From positions 62,001 through 126,000 of the forward strand of contig CAXBLU010000004.1 in NCBI GenBank assembly GCA_963976815.1: a DNA stretch of 64,000 nt, in the 5' to 3' direction. The DNA comes from JAHRVQ01 sp963976815 (GTDB lineage Bacteria > Pseudomonadota > Gammaproteobacteria > Pseudomonadales > Azotimanducaceae). A program made the translations under genes and the position numbers. How positions within the stretch are numbered: the stretch's first letter is position 1; the number at the start of each line of letters is the position of its first letter. Under the pieces are notes generated by a model that did not search any database, was not told where the DNA came from, and was given only the letters and a program-made list of their open reading frames with translations. Shown piece by piece: positions 44,755 through 55,160 of the stretch.

Positions 44755-44771
44755 TTGGCATAGTAATTGCG
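44755..44771 (+). promoter_or_regulatory. Sigma-54 promoter of the TonB-dependent receptor
   Basis: TTGGCATAGTAATTGCG matches TGGCAC-N5-TTGCW with one mismatch, and GG and GC are separated by 10 bases. Transcription would start near 44783, leaving a leader of about 25 bases that contains the GGGAGG ribosome-binding site before the ATG at 44809. Confidence 0.7.
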
Positions 44772-44808
44772 ATACCTCCTTCACGTAAACTGTTGGGAGG
44801 CAGACGTT

Positions 44809-47800
44809 ATGCGCAATAAAACTATAACTCACTTTTCTTACCTTACATTGCTTGCAACCCTGACCGCAGGGCTGCCGGCAATTGCGGAGGAAGAACCTAC
44901 TTTAATAGAAGAAGTCGTCATCACTGGGTCGAGAATTAAATCTAACTCAAACAGTGCGCAACCTGTTTCTTCGTTTTCTGCGGAAGAACTGACCTACGGC
45001 GGCCAGGGCGATATCGCTGAGATTCTGAATGACAACCCGGCACTGTTATCTAGTGTGACAGCAGCCAACTCTCTGGATTCAGAAGCTTCTAATCTGGGCA
45101 GCGTGAATAACATCGGGGGCTCCGCACTTAACCTACGCGGTCTTGGCATTGAGCGAACGCTAACGCTCGTCAACGGCCGACGACACGTTTCTGGTATTGA
45201 AGGTACATCAGCTGTTGATGTATCGAGCATCCCCTCTGGGCTTATCGAACGCGTAGATATTCTATCGGGCGGTGCATCTGCCGTGTACGGGTCCGATGCA
45301 CTAACAGGTGTTGTGAACTTCATTTTGAAAGATGACTATGAAGGCTTCGAGATGACCGCTCAGGCGGGCGATGCGGACGCCTATGGCACCGAGAGACTAA
45401 GCGCTCTGGGTGGTCTGAACTTTGACAATGGTCGCGGTAACGTCACGGTCTCGTTCCAATATGAGCGTGACGATGGCTTACTGACGGGCGACCGAAGCTT
45501 CCTTGCGGATAACGGCATTTCAAACGATGATCAAAACCCTGCATTGCGATTCCAGTCCGGTGAAATCACTTCCGGTGGTACACCGAACCTGGCGCAGTTT
45601 TATGATTTTGCCACGACGGGACGATTCAACTCAGGTCTACGAATTCCATCACAGGATGACTTCATCGCGGATTACACAGCTGAATTTGGCACTGCACCAA
45701 CCTTATCAGCAGCAGAGCAGGCGTTGTTCTCACGCGCAGCCGCTGCACCACCCCGGGCTATTTTGCCGGGTCGAACCTTTAACATCACAAGCCCCTATGG
45801 TGTGATTGCGCTCGGCGACTTTGGTGTCGAAGTTCCCCTTGGCTCAGAGCCTGACCTCGACGGCAATGGCACATCAGACTGCCTACAGAGCTTTACCGGC
45901 TACAACAGTTCATTAGACGGTGCTTCTTCTTTTGGTATTGCAGGTGGTTGCTGGGCGATCGGCGCTGACGGTTCTATTAACCCCTACAATGATGGTCTGG
46001 TCGCAGGTAGCTTTAACCACTTTGGTGCAAGCGATAGCTACATCCGACCCAACGATACACATATCATCCCCGAAAAAGAGCAGTGGTCTATTGACGTGAA
46101 CGGTCACTATGACCTCACCAGTAATATGACGGCTTTCTGGGAATCAAAGTACGTACGTGTTGAGTCTGAAATTTATGAACAGGCGCACAACTTTACCGAC
46201 CTCTTATTCGGTGCACCCGACAACCCCTACTTGCCAGCAGAACTTGCTGCCTTCGCTAACAACGGCGGTCTCGGATTTGGCGGCATTGATGGTGGTTTGC
46301 ATATTTCCCGGGACTCGGATGACTGGGGCCAAAACGTCACCACTAACGAACGTGACATTGTTCGATTTGTGGGTGGCATAGAAGGCACATTCAAGGACGT
46401 CGACTACGAAGTCTCCGTGAATTACGGACGTTTCGAACGTAAAATGATTGACCGTGAAGAGGTTGTCATGGACCGTTTCTTTGCTGCGATCGATGCAGTG
46501 ACGGACCCCACCACGGGTGACGTTGTCTGTCGATCAGATCTTGATTCATCAGCCTATCCACACACGACACCTTTTGACATCCCTCAGTTTGTCGGCGGTG
46601 GTAACTTAGGTTCGTTCTTTACCTTTACACCCGGTGATGGCCAGTGTCAGCCCATGAATATCTGGGGCGGTCGCGGTGCTATGTCTCAGGCTTCCATTGA
46701 CTTTGTGACCTTTGATCGAGAAGTTGAAGAGACCATCGAGCAGTTCGTAATTTCTGCATTCGCCACCGGCGATAGTGCGGAGCTATTCTCCTTACCGGGC
46801 GGCCCGGTCTCTTACGTGGTTGGTTTTGAGTACCGCGAAGAATCAACCGAACAGTCGTTTGGCGATTACGATAACGGTATTTTACCAGTCGGTGGTATCA
46901 CTGCTGACGGTCAGGCTTTCTCAGCTGGTGACCTGGTGGGTACTGTGAGTGACGCGCAGAGCCTTGGGCCAACCCCCTCAACACGATTACTAGACAGTAA
47001 TTCTGACTATAGCTTCACCGATGTCTACGTCGAGGTTTCAGCGCCGATTTTGAGCGGTGTAACAGGCGCAGAAGAACTGACCCTTGAAGGTGCGTTCCGC
47101 CGCTCTGACAACTCTGAGTTTGGTTCTAACGATACCTACAAGCTGGGTGTGGTTTACTCGCCAATTCAAGATGTTCAGTTCCGTTATACGTTTAGTGAGG
47201 CAACCCGCGTGCCTAACCTGTTTGAATTATTCTCACCAGAACAGGGTGCGCGTTTCCGTCCTGCTGATCCCTGTGACGCGATTAACATCGGTACTTCCGC
47301 TAATCCAACGCTACGTCAGGCAAACTGTATTACAGACCTGCAAGCAAACGGCGTCGCTGCTGCCAATATTTTTGACGGTAGTGGTAACTACTCATTTGAG
47401 GATCCACTTTCCGCTGGCTTCCCCGGTGCTGTTGGCGGTAACCCCGGCTTAACACCAGAGACCGCAGAGACAGAGTCTATTGGTATCATCATTACACCTG
47501 CAATGTTACCCGGGCTGTCCCTAAGCATTGACTTGATCAGCATTGAAATTGAAGATGCCATCGTTTCAGTTTCGGCGCAGAACATCGTTGATCAATGTTA
47601 TGACGCGGCATCTCTGACCAACTCTTTCTGTAACCTGATCAGCCGTAACGATAGTCCGACTTCTGCCCAATCCGGTGGACTCGACTTCCTTCGTCAGGTG
47701 CAGCTGAACTTTGGTTCTGCTGAATATGAAGGCATCGACTACGTACTGACTTATGACTTCGGCATTGCAGACTTCAACTTCCTTGCTGCGCTCAACTACA

Positions 47801-48195
47801 CAGATGTGAAGACACTGGAATTCAATGAAGGCGGCACCGTTGATGACGAACTTGGCGAAATGCGTCGACCTGAAAAGTCAGGCACCTTCTCTTTCACAGG
47901 CTCTTACGGTCCTGCTGCAGTCACCTGGAGCACTTCATACTTGAGCCAACAAACTCTGGCTTATGAAGATGGCGTTGAGATTGAGACTGCCTTTGCTAAC
48001 TATGGTGCAGATGGCTTCACAGATGATGACACGTATATCCATGATATTCGTGCCACCTACCTCTGGGATTCAATCACCTTCTTTGGTGGTCTTAACAACG
48101 TGACAGATGAAGAGCCTTACTCTACAGAACGCGCCTACCCGGTTAGCCCTGTTGGCCGATATGCTTATCTGGGTCTGACTTACCAATTCATGTAA
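44809..48195 (+). CDS. TonB-dependent outer-membrane receptor
   Basis: A 1128-residue receptor starting at the ATG at 44809, preceded by GGGAGG; a longer frame from 44767 lacks a good site. It has a signal peptide (about 1-25, ending LPAIAEE), then a TonB box/plug start LIEEVVITGSRIKSNS, plug-domain landmarks LNLRGLGIERTLTLVNGRRH, ERVDILSGGASAVYGSDALTGVVNFIL, and a large barrel ending GRYAYLGLTYQFM. It resembles receptors of the marine iron-independent type. The sigma-54 promoter and position between ABC and carboxylase operons suggest uptake of a nitrogen compound. A metal chelate (nickel, for example) cannot be excluded. Confidence 0.92.
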   Translation: MRNKTITHFSYLTLLATLTAGLPAIAEEEPTLIEEVVITGSRIKSNSNSAQPVSSFSAEELTYGGQGDIAEILNDNPALLSSVTAANSLDSEASNLGSVNNIGGSALNLRGLGIERTLTLVNGRRHVSGIEGTSAVDVSSIPSGLIERVDILSGGASAVYGSDALTGVVNFILKDDYEGFEMTAQAGDADAYGTERLSALGGLNFDNGRGNVTVSFQYERDDGLLTGDRSFLADNGISNDDQNPALRFQSGEITSGGTPNLAQFYDFATTGRFNSGLRIPSQDDFIADYTAEFGTAPTLSAAEQALFSRAAAAPPRAILPGRTFNITSPYGVIALGDFGVEVPLGSEPDLDGNGTSDCLQSFTGYNSSLDGASSFGIAGGCWAIGADGSINPYNDGLVAGSFNHFGASDSYIRPNDTHIIPEKEQWSIDVNGHYDLTSNMTAFWESKYVRVESEIYEQAHNFTDLLFGAPDNPYLPAELAAFANNGGLGFGGIDGGLHISRDSDDWGQNVTTNERDIVRFVGGIEGTFKDVDYEVSVNYGRFERKMIDREEVVMDRFFAAIDAVTDPTTGDVVCRSDLDSSAYPHTTPFDIPQFVGGGNLGSFFTFTPGDGQCQPMNIWGGRGAMSQASIDFVTFDREVEETIEQFVISAFATGDSAELFSLPGGPVSYVVGFEYREESTEQSFGDYDNGILPVGGITADGQAFSAGDLVGTVSDAQSLGPTPSTRLLDSNSDYSFTDVYVEVSAPILSGVTGAEELTLEGAFRRSDNSEFGSNDTYKLGVVYSPIQDVQFRYTFSEATRVPNLFELFSPEQGARFRPADPCDAINIGTSANPTLRQANCITDLQANGVAAANIFDGSGNYSFEDPLSAGFPGAVGGNPGLTPETAETESIGIIITPAMLPGLSLSIDLISIEIEDAIVSVSAQNIVDQCYDAASLTNSFCNLISRNDSPTSAQSGGLDFLRQVQLNFGSAEYEGIDYVLTYDFGIADFNFLAALNYTDVKTLEFNEGGTVDDELGEMRRPEKSGTFSFTGSYGPAAVTWSTSYLSQQTLAYEDGVEIETAFANYGADGFTDDDTYIHDIRATYLWDSITFFGGLNNVTDEEPYSTERAYPVSPVGRYAYLGLTYQFM

Positions 48196-48214
48196 ACCAC
48201 TTTAACGTAGGATT

Positions 48215-48290
48215 AAAAAGGCACATCCAATGGATGTGCCTTTTTTTTTGCCCAAAAAAAAGCACACTAAGAAGTGTGCTTTTTTGATCC
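48215..48290. terminator. Two back-to-back rho-independent terminators
   Basis: The stem GGCACATCC / GGATGTGCC (48220-48228 and 48232-48240, loop AAT) is followed by nine T's and ends the receptor gene. The stem AGCACACT / AGTGTGCT (48261-48268 and 48273-48280, loop AAGA) has A's before and T's after, and can serve the minus-strand allophanate hydrolase gene, whose stop is at 48323, as well as the plus strand. Confidence 0.92.
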
Positions 48291-48322
48291 GGTTAGAACT
48301 AACTAGGAAACTAACTAAGAGA

Positions 48323-50140
48323 CTAGCTTAGAGAAGCAATGTAACCGCGCCAGCCGCCGAAGCCGGAAACATCTGTCGCACCTTCAATCCCGCAGGGCTC
48401 ACAGATAAAACCAGTTACCCATTCCCCCGACGCCAGCTCTAGTTGACCTAAGCCTAATGGTTGAGGGATACCCGCTAGAAAACTGCCGATATGGGCTGAT
48501 GGCACGTCATAGACCTCTACCTCGATGGCAACACCCTCTTCGTTACGCATCAAACCGGGTCGTTTCGGTGGGCCGCCAGGTAAGGCAAATAATTGATAAC
48601 AGGGCGCTGTATGAGTGGCTTCTCGTAGTTGTGCCCCACGCTCCTGAAGCTGCCCATTTAATGGCATACCACTTAAGTGTGCACCACACACAGCAAGGGC
48701 AATGGTGTCGGTGATTTCTGGGACTAACAATGGTTCAATCATGGTAATTCCTGTGGCTCCAATAAGTCGGGGTTGTTTGGCCAACTGGGTGTAGCCCAGT
48801 TTAAATAGCCGATGATCATGCAGCGCCTCGGCAATGAGCGTAATGCCAAAGGGCAAACCCTCCGGGGTAAACCCTGCCGGTATTGCAAGCGCAGACATAT
48901 CGAGTAGATTCACAAAGTTGGTATAAGCGCCATTGTCAGAATTTCTTAACACCGGCTCTGCTGCCACTTCCGCCAGTGAGTAGTGTGTACCTACGGTGGG
49001 CAACACAAGTGCATCGATATCAGCAAACATGTTTTCCGCTATCCGCTTATAGGCAGCAAGCCGGTATGCACCATCGAAGTAATCCACTGCGGATACTTGA
49101 TTGCCATGACCCACAACAGCCAGGAACTCAGGACGAAGGGATTCTGGTTGTTGTTCAATCAGATCTTTCGCCCCATGATAACGCTCCGCCACCCAGGCGC
49201 CTTCGTAAAGTAATTTCGCCGCATCCAACAAAGGCGATATATCGATTTCACGGGTTTCGAATTCATCACCAAAGCCTTCAATGGCGACACGAAACAAGGT
49301 CTCAAAAGCTTCATTGCCAAAAAACTTCAATTGATCGAAGCGTGGTATGCCAATCACTGTGGCACTGCCCGGGACCTGCTCGCGACCCCGCCTTGCATAA
49401 GCATCATCGTTGTCAAAACGATCCACTACCGAGGCGATGCTCGCCGTGTCTGCCAGGTTAAGAGCAAAGATTGTCACGCAATCGATGGTTCTACACGCTG
49501 GCACCACACCGGATGTGCTCAGTAGGCCGCAGCTTGGTTTATAGCCGATAAGATTATTCAGCGCCGCCGGTACCCGGCCAGATCCTGCAGTGTCCGTGCC
49601 GAGGGAAAAGCTGACTTGCCCGAGCGCAACCGCAACTGAGCTGCCAGAGCTTGATCCACCGCTAATTAAGGTCGGGTCAAAAGAATTTTGCACGGCGCCA
49701 TGGGGTGAACGAGTCCCCACAAGCCCTGTGGCAAGTTGATCGAGATTCGTTTTGCCGATGGGGATTGCCCCGGCATCAATCAAACACTGAACCAAAAATG
49801 CAGACTTGTCGGGCGTGTAGGCAAAAGCAGGACACGCCGCGGTGGTCGGTATACCGGCAAGATCAATATTGTCCTTGATGGCAAAGGGAACGCCATACAA
49901 CGGTAGTGAGTTTACGGGTAGCGCAGATAAACGAGCGACATAAGGCGCAAGCTCTGCTTCGCTCAATGAATGAATCCAAATGGGATTGTCCGGCGCCAGT
50001 GCCATGCGGCGATTCACCTCGGCCAATACGTCAGCAACACAAGCTCCGCTGCGGTAGGCGTCACGCAATTCATCAAGGGTAAACGTGAGTGACTTTAGGT
50101 CGGCTTGTAAGTCCATCTCTATTTCCATCTCTGTTTCCAC
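48323..50140 (-). CDS. atzF: Allophanate hydrolase (AtzF-type)
   Basis: Hydrolyses allophanate to two ammonia and two CO2, the last step after carboxylation. It is 605 residues. The amidase-signature core is visible: Lys in AIPIGKTNLDQ, then GGSSSGSSVAVALGQ and SLGTDTAGSGRVPAALN with the cis-Ser/Ser pair. The C-terminal 130 residues (from about 470, VCGAHLSGMPLNGQLQERGA) form the second allophanate-hydrolase domain. It begins directly after the carboxylase gene ends (50141), so the two are coupled. The N-terminal METEMEIEMD repeat makes the exact start uncertain by a few codons. Confidence 0.95.
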   Translation of the reverse strand: METEMEIEMDLQADLKSLTFTLDELRDAYRSGACVADVLAEVNRRMALAPDNPIWIHSLSEAELAPYVARLSALPVNSLPLYGVPFAIKDNIDLAGIPTTAACPAFAYTPDKSAFLVQCLIDAGAIPIGKTNLDQLATGLVGTRSPHGAVQNSFDPTLISGGSSSGSSVAVALGQVSFSLGTDTAGSGRVPAALNNLIGYKPSCGLLSTSGVVPACRTIDCVTIFALNLADTASIASVVDRFDNDDAYARRGREQVPGSATVIGIPRFDQLKFFGNEAFETLFRVAIEGFGDEFETREIDISPLLDAAKLLYEGAWVAERYHGAKDLIEQQPESLRPEFLAVVGHGNQVSAVDYFDGAYRLAAYKRIAENMFADIDALVLPTVGTHYSLAEVAAEPVLRNSDNGAYTNFVNLLDMSALAIPAGFTPEGLPFGITLIAEALHDHRLFKLGYTQLAKQPRLIGATGITMIEPLLVPEITDTIALAVCGAHLSGMPLNGQLQERGAQLREATHTAPCYQLFALPGGPPKRPGLMRNEEGVAIEVEVYDVPSAHIGSFLAGIPQPLGLGQLELASGEWVTGFICEPCGIEGATDVSGFGGWRGYIASLS

Positions 50141-53100
50141 TTACAGCACCTCTGCAAATAGCGCCAGGGACTGACCGGACGTCACTTGCTGCCCGGGTTT
50201 GACCAGAAACTCGATCAAGCGGCCCGAACGGCCTGGTTTTACTTCTAGTTCCATTTTCATTGATTCAAGCACCATGATGGTTTCTATGTCAGTTAGGGTG
50301 TCGCCCGGTTCTGCCCGGTATTGCCAGACGTTGCCAGAGAGATGGCTTTCGACAACAAAATGCCCCGCTGGGATTTCAATTTCAGATTGTTCGTCGTTGA
50401 CGCCAGCATCCTGATCATCAAAATGAAGTTGGCCACTACTGCGCCAATCTGCCATTTCGGCGGCAAAGGCTTGTTGGCGCTGGTGCGTAAACGCGTCAAT
50501 TTCAGTTTTTTGAGTCGCAACAAAATCACGGTGATCGGAAAGTTTAAAGGTGGTGGACTCAATCCGAGGCTCAAAACGTCCATGAATAAAGTCCTGACGT
50601 AACTGCAACAACTCGTCATTGCTCACAGGGTAAAAACGAATCTGATCAAAAAAGCGCAACAGCCAGGGCTTATCAAAAACCGGTGTCTTACGATAGCGAT
50701 TCCACATTTGAATCGTTCGCCCTACAAACTGATAACCGCCGGGGCCTTCCATGCCATAAACACAAAGATAGGCGCCGCCAATGCCAACGGAGTTTTCCGC
50801 GGTCCAGGTCCGGGCAGGATTGTATTTTGTTGTCACCAGGCGATGCGCTGGATTCAGTGGCGTCGCAACCGGCGCACCCAGATAGACATCACCGAGGCCC
50901 ATCACTAGATAGGTGGCATCAAAGACAATTTTTTGTACCTCATCAATCTGATCTAGACCGTTAATACGCCGAATAAAGTCGAGGTTACTCGGGCACCAGG
51001 GTGCGCCGGGACGGACGACTCGAACATACTTATCAATCGCCTCCTGACAAGCCGGGTCATCCCAGGAGAGCGGTAAGTAAACAATTCGCGAGGGCACTTC
51101 TAACGTCGCTTCATCATCAATCGCCGTTGCAAGTTTGATTAAGGTTTCGATCAAGGCTTCGCGGCTAATAACTTCGGGCACATAGTGGACCTGCAGCGAA
51201 CGTATGCCAGGTGTCAGTTCAAGCACACCAGGCAATGCTGCCTCGACCAACGCGCGATAGATGCCATGTATTTTGAAACGTAGTTCAATGTCGAGCAGCT
51301 GTTCACCGGCTTCCATCAACAGGAAGTCATCCCCACTTGGCCTGAACGCTATTTTTGTCCCACCTGGAAGCACCAGTTGCTGAATCACGGCATCAGCGGG
51401 TTCAGTAACCGGTAATGAGGGTCGATAGTGATCCGACACCTGCTGCAGATCGTTCAAACTCGACAGCGAACGTTGCACATTTGCATAGCGCAATAGCGCT
51501 TCTTCATTGCTGACGGGCTTGAATCTAACGGTATCACCAGACCGCAGCTGCCCTAACTTCCATAGGTCAGCTCGAATGACTGTTGCCGGGCAAACAAAGC
51601 CACCAAGAGACGGGCCATCGGGACCCAGCAAGACGGGCATATCACCGGTAAAGTCGACAGCACCTACCGCATAGGCATTGTCATGAATATTAGAAGGATG
51701 TAATCCTGCCTCGCCGCCGTCGTTCCGCGCCCAGTCGGGCTTAGGGCCAATCAGACGCACACCGGTCCGGCTTGAGTTAAAATGCACTTCGTAATCAGTG
51801 CCGAAAAATGTGTCTATGTCACCGGGCGTAAAGAAGTCTGGCGCCCCATGAGGGCCATAAATGACATGCAGTTCCCAATGGCGATCGTCTGCATCGGAAA
51901 ACGGCGTCGCCTCAATGGGCAATGACACTAGGGCTGGCAACGTCGGCAACTCAAGCAATGGCAAGGTGTCACCAGGTCTGAGCACACGGCCACCATGACC
52001 ACCGAACTGCCCTAATGTAAATGTCGATCTAGAGCCAAGGTAAGGTGGCGATTGAATACCACCCGCCACCAGCAAGTAACCTCGAAGCCCACCGGTTTCA
52101 ACGCGACCAATGTCCAACACGGAACCCGCCTCGACGTGAATCACCTGCCAGTTATTGATGGGTTCTCCATCTAATAGCGCCGACATCAAACCCCCGGTCA
52201 GCACAATGGCCGTGTCGCTATGAAACAATAGCGCGGGACCTTCGACGGTAATTTCTAATCCTGCGGCAGTCTGGTCATTACCCAACAACTGATTACCAAT
52301 CTGAAAACTCAGATCATCAAATGGTCCGCTCGGAGGGACACCCACATCCCAGTATCCTACTCGACCCGGAAAGTCCTGAACCGTGGTGAACGTACCCGCC
52401 CGCTGCACTCTGATGCCATTCAATCTGGGCTCAAAATTCGCCAACATACTGGTGGCAAGCGCAGGCGCAGCAAAAGCATCTTCACTGAGAAATGCCGCGA
52501 GGTAATCAATGTTTGTTGCTGTGCCATAAAGCTCAGTGCTGCGAAGTGCTGTTTGTAAGCCCTGTATCGCTGCCGCTCGATCTTCACCATGGAAAATGAT
52601 CTTGGCGATCATCGGGTCATAGTTCGGCGACACCTCGGTACCCGCCTCAACCCAGGTATCTACTCGCAATCGATCGGTTGTTGGCGGAAATGATACGTGG
52701 GTGAGCAATCCAGGCGATGGTTGGAAATTCGCCGCGGGGTCTTCAGCGTAGACTCTGGCTTGCATCGCATGACCGGCAGGTTGATGGCGCTCCGCCAGTT
52801 CAGACAAGGATGGCAGCACACCTTCTGCTAACTGAATCATGCAGGCCACCAGGTCGATGCCATACACCATCTCAGTGACACCATGCTCAACCTGCAATCG
52901 GGTGTTCACTTCAAGGAAATACGCTTCTTCCCTGGCCTCATCGTAAATGTATTCGACCGTGCCAACACTTCGGTAGTTGACCGCAGACAAGAGGGATTCG
53001 GCAGAGCGACATAAATCGATCAGTACCTCCGCTGGAATGTTCGGCGCAGGGCATTCTTCAATCACTTTTTGCTGCCGACGCTGGACCGAGCAGTCTCTGG

Positions 53101-53782
53101 TACCAAACGCGAGCACTTGTCCCGCGCCATCACCAATCACCTGAACTTCAACATGGCGAGCCACCTCAACATAACGTTCAAGAAATACACCCGCGTCACC
53201 AAAATTGTTAGCCGCCAGCTGTTGGACAGAATCAAACCCGCCTTCAAGCTCGGCATCCGAGCGACAAATACGCATGCCGATGCCACCCCCACCCGCAGTG
53301 CTTTTCAGCATTAACGGATAGCCTATTTTCTGAGCAGACAATTTGGCCGTCTCAAGATCAGGCAGCAGCGGGCTACCCGGCAACATGGGCACACCATTTT
53401 CTAGTGCAAGTTCCCGGGCACTGTGTTTTAAACCGAACACACGCATCTGTTCACCGGTTGGGCCTAAGAACGCGATACCAAGTTCAGCGCAACGTTTTTC
53501 AAAGCCGGCATTTTCTGACAGAAATCCATACCCCGGATGAATGGCTTTGGCACCACACTGAACGGCGATCTGCAGAATCTTGTCCTGGTTAAGATAAGTC
53601 TCAGCAACCAGTCCACTACCCAGGGAGTAGGCTTCATCTGCCAAATCAATGTGTCGCGAATCAACATCGTCCTCGGCATAGATCGCAACGCTCTGCTTAC
53701 CCGCGGCCAAAATGGTGCGCATGATTCGACAGGCAATTGCACCGCGATTAGCAATCAATATCTTCTCAATAGGCGTACTCAT
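50141..53782 (-). CDS. Urea/guanidine carboxylase (biotin-dependent)
   Basis: A 1213-residue multidomain carboxylase: biotin carboxylase and ATP-grasp (about 1-450, starting IEKILIANRGAIACRIMRTI, with LKSTAGGGGIGMR and EVNTRLQVEHGVTEM), an AHS2-like domain (about 460-790), an AHS1-like domain (about 830-1030) and a C-terminal biotinyl domain with the lysine in MVLESMKMELEV. The frame is open to 53854, but the ATG at 53782 gives the family N-terminus and overlaps the DUF1989 gene by 4 bases. Many proteins annotated as urea carboxylase with DUF1989 partners act on guanidine; sequence alone does not settle it. Confidence 0.93.
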   Translation of the reverse strand: MSTPIEKILIANRGAIACRIMRTILAAGKQSVAIYAEDDVDSRHIDLADEAYSLGSGLVAETYLNQDKILQIAVQCGAKAIHPGYGFLSENAGFEKRCAELGIAFLGPTGEQMRVFGLKHSARELALENGVPMLPGSPLLPDLETAKLSAQKIGYPLMLKSTAGGGGIGMRICRSDAELEGGFDSVQQLAANNFGDAGVFLERYVEVARHVEVQVIGDGAGQVLAFGTRDCSVQRRQQKVIEECPAPNIPAEVLIDLCRSAESLLSAVNYRSVGTVEYIYDEAREEAYFLEVNTRLQVEHGVTEMVYGIDLVACMIQLAEGVLPSLSELAERHQPAGHAMQARVYAEDPAANFQPSPGLLTHVSFPPTTDRLRVDTWVEAGTEVSPNYDPMIAKIIFHGEDRAAAIQGLQTALRSTELYGTATNIDYLAAFLSEDAFAAPALATSMLANFEPRLNGIRVQRAGTFTTVQDFPGRVGYWDVGVPPSGPFDDLSFQIGNQLLGNDQTAAGLEITVEGPALLFHSDTAIVLTGGLMSALLDGEPINNWQVIHVEAGSVLDIGRVETGGLRGYLLVAGGIQSPPYLGSRSTFTLGQFGGHGGRVLRPGDTLPLLELPTLPALVSLPIEATPFSDADDRHWELHVIYGPHGAPDFFTPGDIDTFFGTDYEVHFNSSRTGVRLIGPKPDWARNDGGEAGLHPSNIHDNAYAVGAVDFTGDMPVLLGPDGPSLGGFVCPATVIRADLWKLGQLRSGDTVRFKPVSNEEALLRYANVQRSLSSLNDLQQVSDHYRPSLPVTEPADAVIQQLVLPGGTKIAFRPSGDDFLLMEAGEQLLDIELRFKIHGIYRALVEAALPGVLELTPGIRSLQVHYVPEVISREALIETLIKLATAIDDEATLEVPSRIVYLPLSWDDPACQEAIDKYVRVVRPGAPWCPSNLDFIRRINGLDQIDEVQKIVFDATYLVMGLGDVYLGAPVATPLNPAHRLVTTKYNPARTWTAENSVGIGGAYLCVYGMEGPGGYQFVGRTIQMWNRYRKTPVFDKPWLLRFFDQIRFYPVSNDELLQLRQDFIHGRFEPRIESTTFKLSDHRDFVATQKTEIDAFTHQRQQAFAAEMADWRSSGQLHFDDQDAGVNDEQSEIEIPAGHFVVESHLSGNVWQYRAEPGDTLTDIETIMVLESMKMELEVKPGRSGRLIEFLVKPGQQVTSGQSLALFAEVL

Positions 53783-54423
53783 AAGGCGTCCCAGATCAAC
53801 ACTTCTACCGGCGTTGGATTGTAGGCATTGCAGGGGTTGTTCAACTGGGGGCAATTGGAAATCATGACAATGGTATCCATATGCGCCACCATCTCGACAT
53901 ACTTACCAGCGTCGCTGATGCCGTCCTCGAAGGTCAGGCCACCCGCAGCGGTGACCGGCACATTCATAAAGAAGTTAATGTTATGGGTGAAATCGCGCTT
54001 ACTCATACTGAAAGCATCCTGCTCAGAAATGGCAAGCAACCAGCTGTCTCGACAACTGTGCATACACTTTTTGTCGAGGGAATAACGGATCGTATTACTC
54101 TCTGCTGCGCAGGCACCGCCTAACGTGTCGTGACGACCACAGGTATCTGCGACAATCTCCATCAAGACATTGCCTTCTGAACTCAGTAGCTTTGTGCCCG
54201 CGGTCAAATACACATTGCCCTGTTCACGAATGGTATCGGTGGCGCTATAGCGCTCTGCCGGATCAGCCGCACTGTAAAAAAGGGTATCGACTGCCTGATT
54301 GCCTTCCAGGTCAAGAATGCGAAAGGTTTGGCCTGCTTTAACCACATGCATCCAATAGTCGCCCGCCTCAATGATGTCTGAATGACTTGCCTGCTCGGCC
54401 AGTTTCTCGCTTGCCTTAATCAC
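53779..54423 (-). CDS. DUF1989 protein, putative carboxyguanidine deiminase subunit
   Basis: A 214-residue DUF1989 protein, known as urea carboxylase-associated protein. Visible landmarks are VVKAGQTFRILDLEGNQAVDTLFY, a cysteine-containing DTCGRHDTLGGACAAESN region, INFFMNVPV and MVAHMDTIVMISNCPQLNNPCNAYNPTPVEVLIW. Recent work assigns DUF1989 pairs (CgdA/CgdB) to the deimination of carboxyguanidine to allophanate. It overlaps the carboxylase and the second DUF1989 gene by 4 bases each. Confidence 0.88.
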   Translation of the reverse strand: MIKASEKLAEQASHSDIIEAGDYWMHVVKAGQTFRILDLEGNQAVDTLFYSAADPAERYSATDTIREQGNVYLTAGTKLLSSEGNVLMEIVADTCGRHDTLGGACAAESNTIRYSLDKKCMHSCRDSWLLAISEQDAFSMSKRDFTHNINFFMNVPVTAAGGLTFEDGISDAGKYVEMVAHMDTIVMISNCPQLNNPCNAYNPTPVEVLIWDAL

Positions 54424-55160
54424 GATTGGCCTCCTGTTACTTGGTGGTAAAGACGCGTGTTTTCAAAGGCGCGCTCGGTCTCAGGTCGTGCCAAACGACA
54501 TTCATCATCTAAAGCCGGTGCCGGAAGATGTCGGATCTCATAACGGATTGGTTTTCGTGGGTAGGCTTTTGCGGGGTTTAGGGGGTGGGGACAGGTGTGC
54601 ATGATCACAATGGCATCCATCTCAAACCGCAGCGTGATGGCATCATTGGGCTTCGATTGCTGTTCGCCCCAGACCAGATTACCCTCGTCATCGACCTCTA
54701 TGCGGGTAAACCAGTTTAAATTCGCCGCAAGGTCTCGCTTACCCAATCCGTACTTACCAAGTTCAATCAAAAAGCTGTCGCGACCATTGCGTAAATAGTC
54801 GTTGCGCTCGGCCTGATAACTGCTCTGCCCCCACTTCGCTTCAACAACCCGGCGGTTACAGGTGCCTGTTGCTGTGTCATGCCAACCAAAAGAGTCTTCA
54901 ACAATGGAGCACATGGCACGGCCCATGTCCGAGAACAGCGTGTTGCCCTGGCTCAACTTAAAAGTATGCTGACCTTTCAGGGTGTCAGGCATATTGTATT
55001 TTTCCAGGGGGTTTTCTGGATTGAGCATCAACATCGCCACATTGGCGCCGCCTTCAATATCCACCAGGCGTAGCGCATTACCGGCACGCATTCGCATCGA
55101 CCAGTGTGCACCACCGGGAAATGTCTCACTGTAAATCAGGTTTTCGTCCGTTAAATGCAT
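54420..55160 (-). CDS. DUF1989 protein, second putative carboxyguanidine deiminase subunit
   Basis: A 246-residue DUF1989 protein, paralogous to the one downstream: MRMRAGNALRLVDIEGGANVAMLML, DSFGWHDTATGTCNRR, NLNWFTRIEV and MDAIVIMHTCPHPLNPAKAYPRKPIRYEI. Two unequal DUF1989 genes followed by carboxylase and allophanate hydrolase is the arrangement described for guanidine assimilation. It is the first gene of the four-gene operon and follows a leader of more than 200 bases. Confidence 0.88.
   Translation of the reverse strand: MHLTDENLIYSETFPGGAHWSMRMRAGNALRLVDIEGGANVAMLMLNPENPLEKYNMPDTLKGQHTFKLSQGNTLFSDMGRAMCSIVEDSFGWHDTATGTCNRRVVEAKWGQSSYQAERNDYLRNGRDSFLIELGKYGLGKRDLAANLNWFTRIEVDDEGNLVWGEQQSKPNDAITLRFEMDAIVIMHTCPHPLNPAKAYPRKPIRYEIRHLPAPALDDECRLARPETERAFENTRLYHQVTGGQS

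Noticed and set aside
48883..49461. A 192-codon plus-strand frame inside the allophanate hydrolase gene
   Set aside because: It is antisense to a clear amidase and its composition (rich in His, Gln and Pro) is that of a shadow frame.
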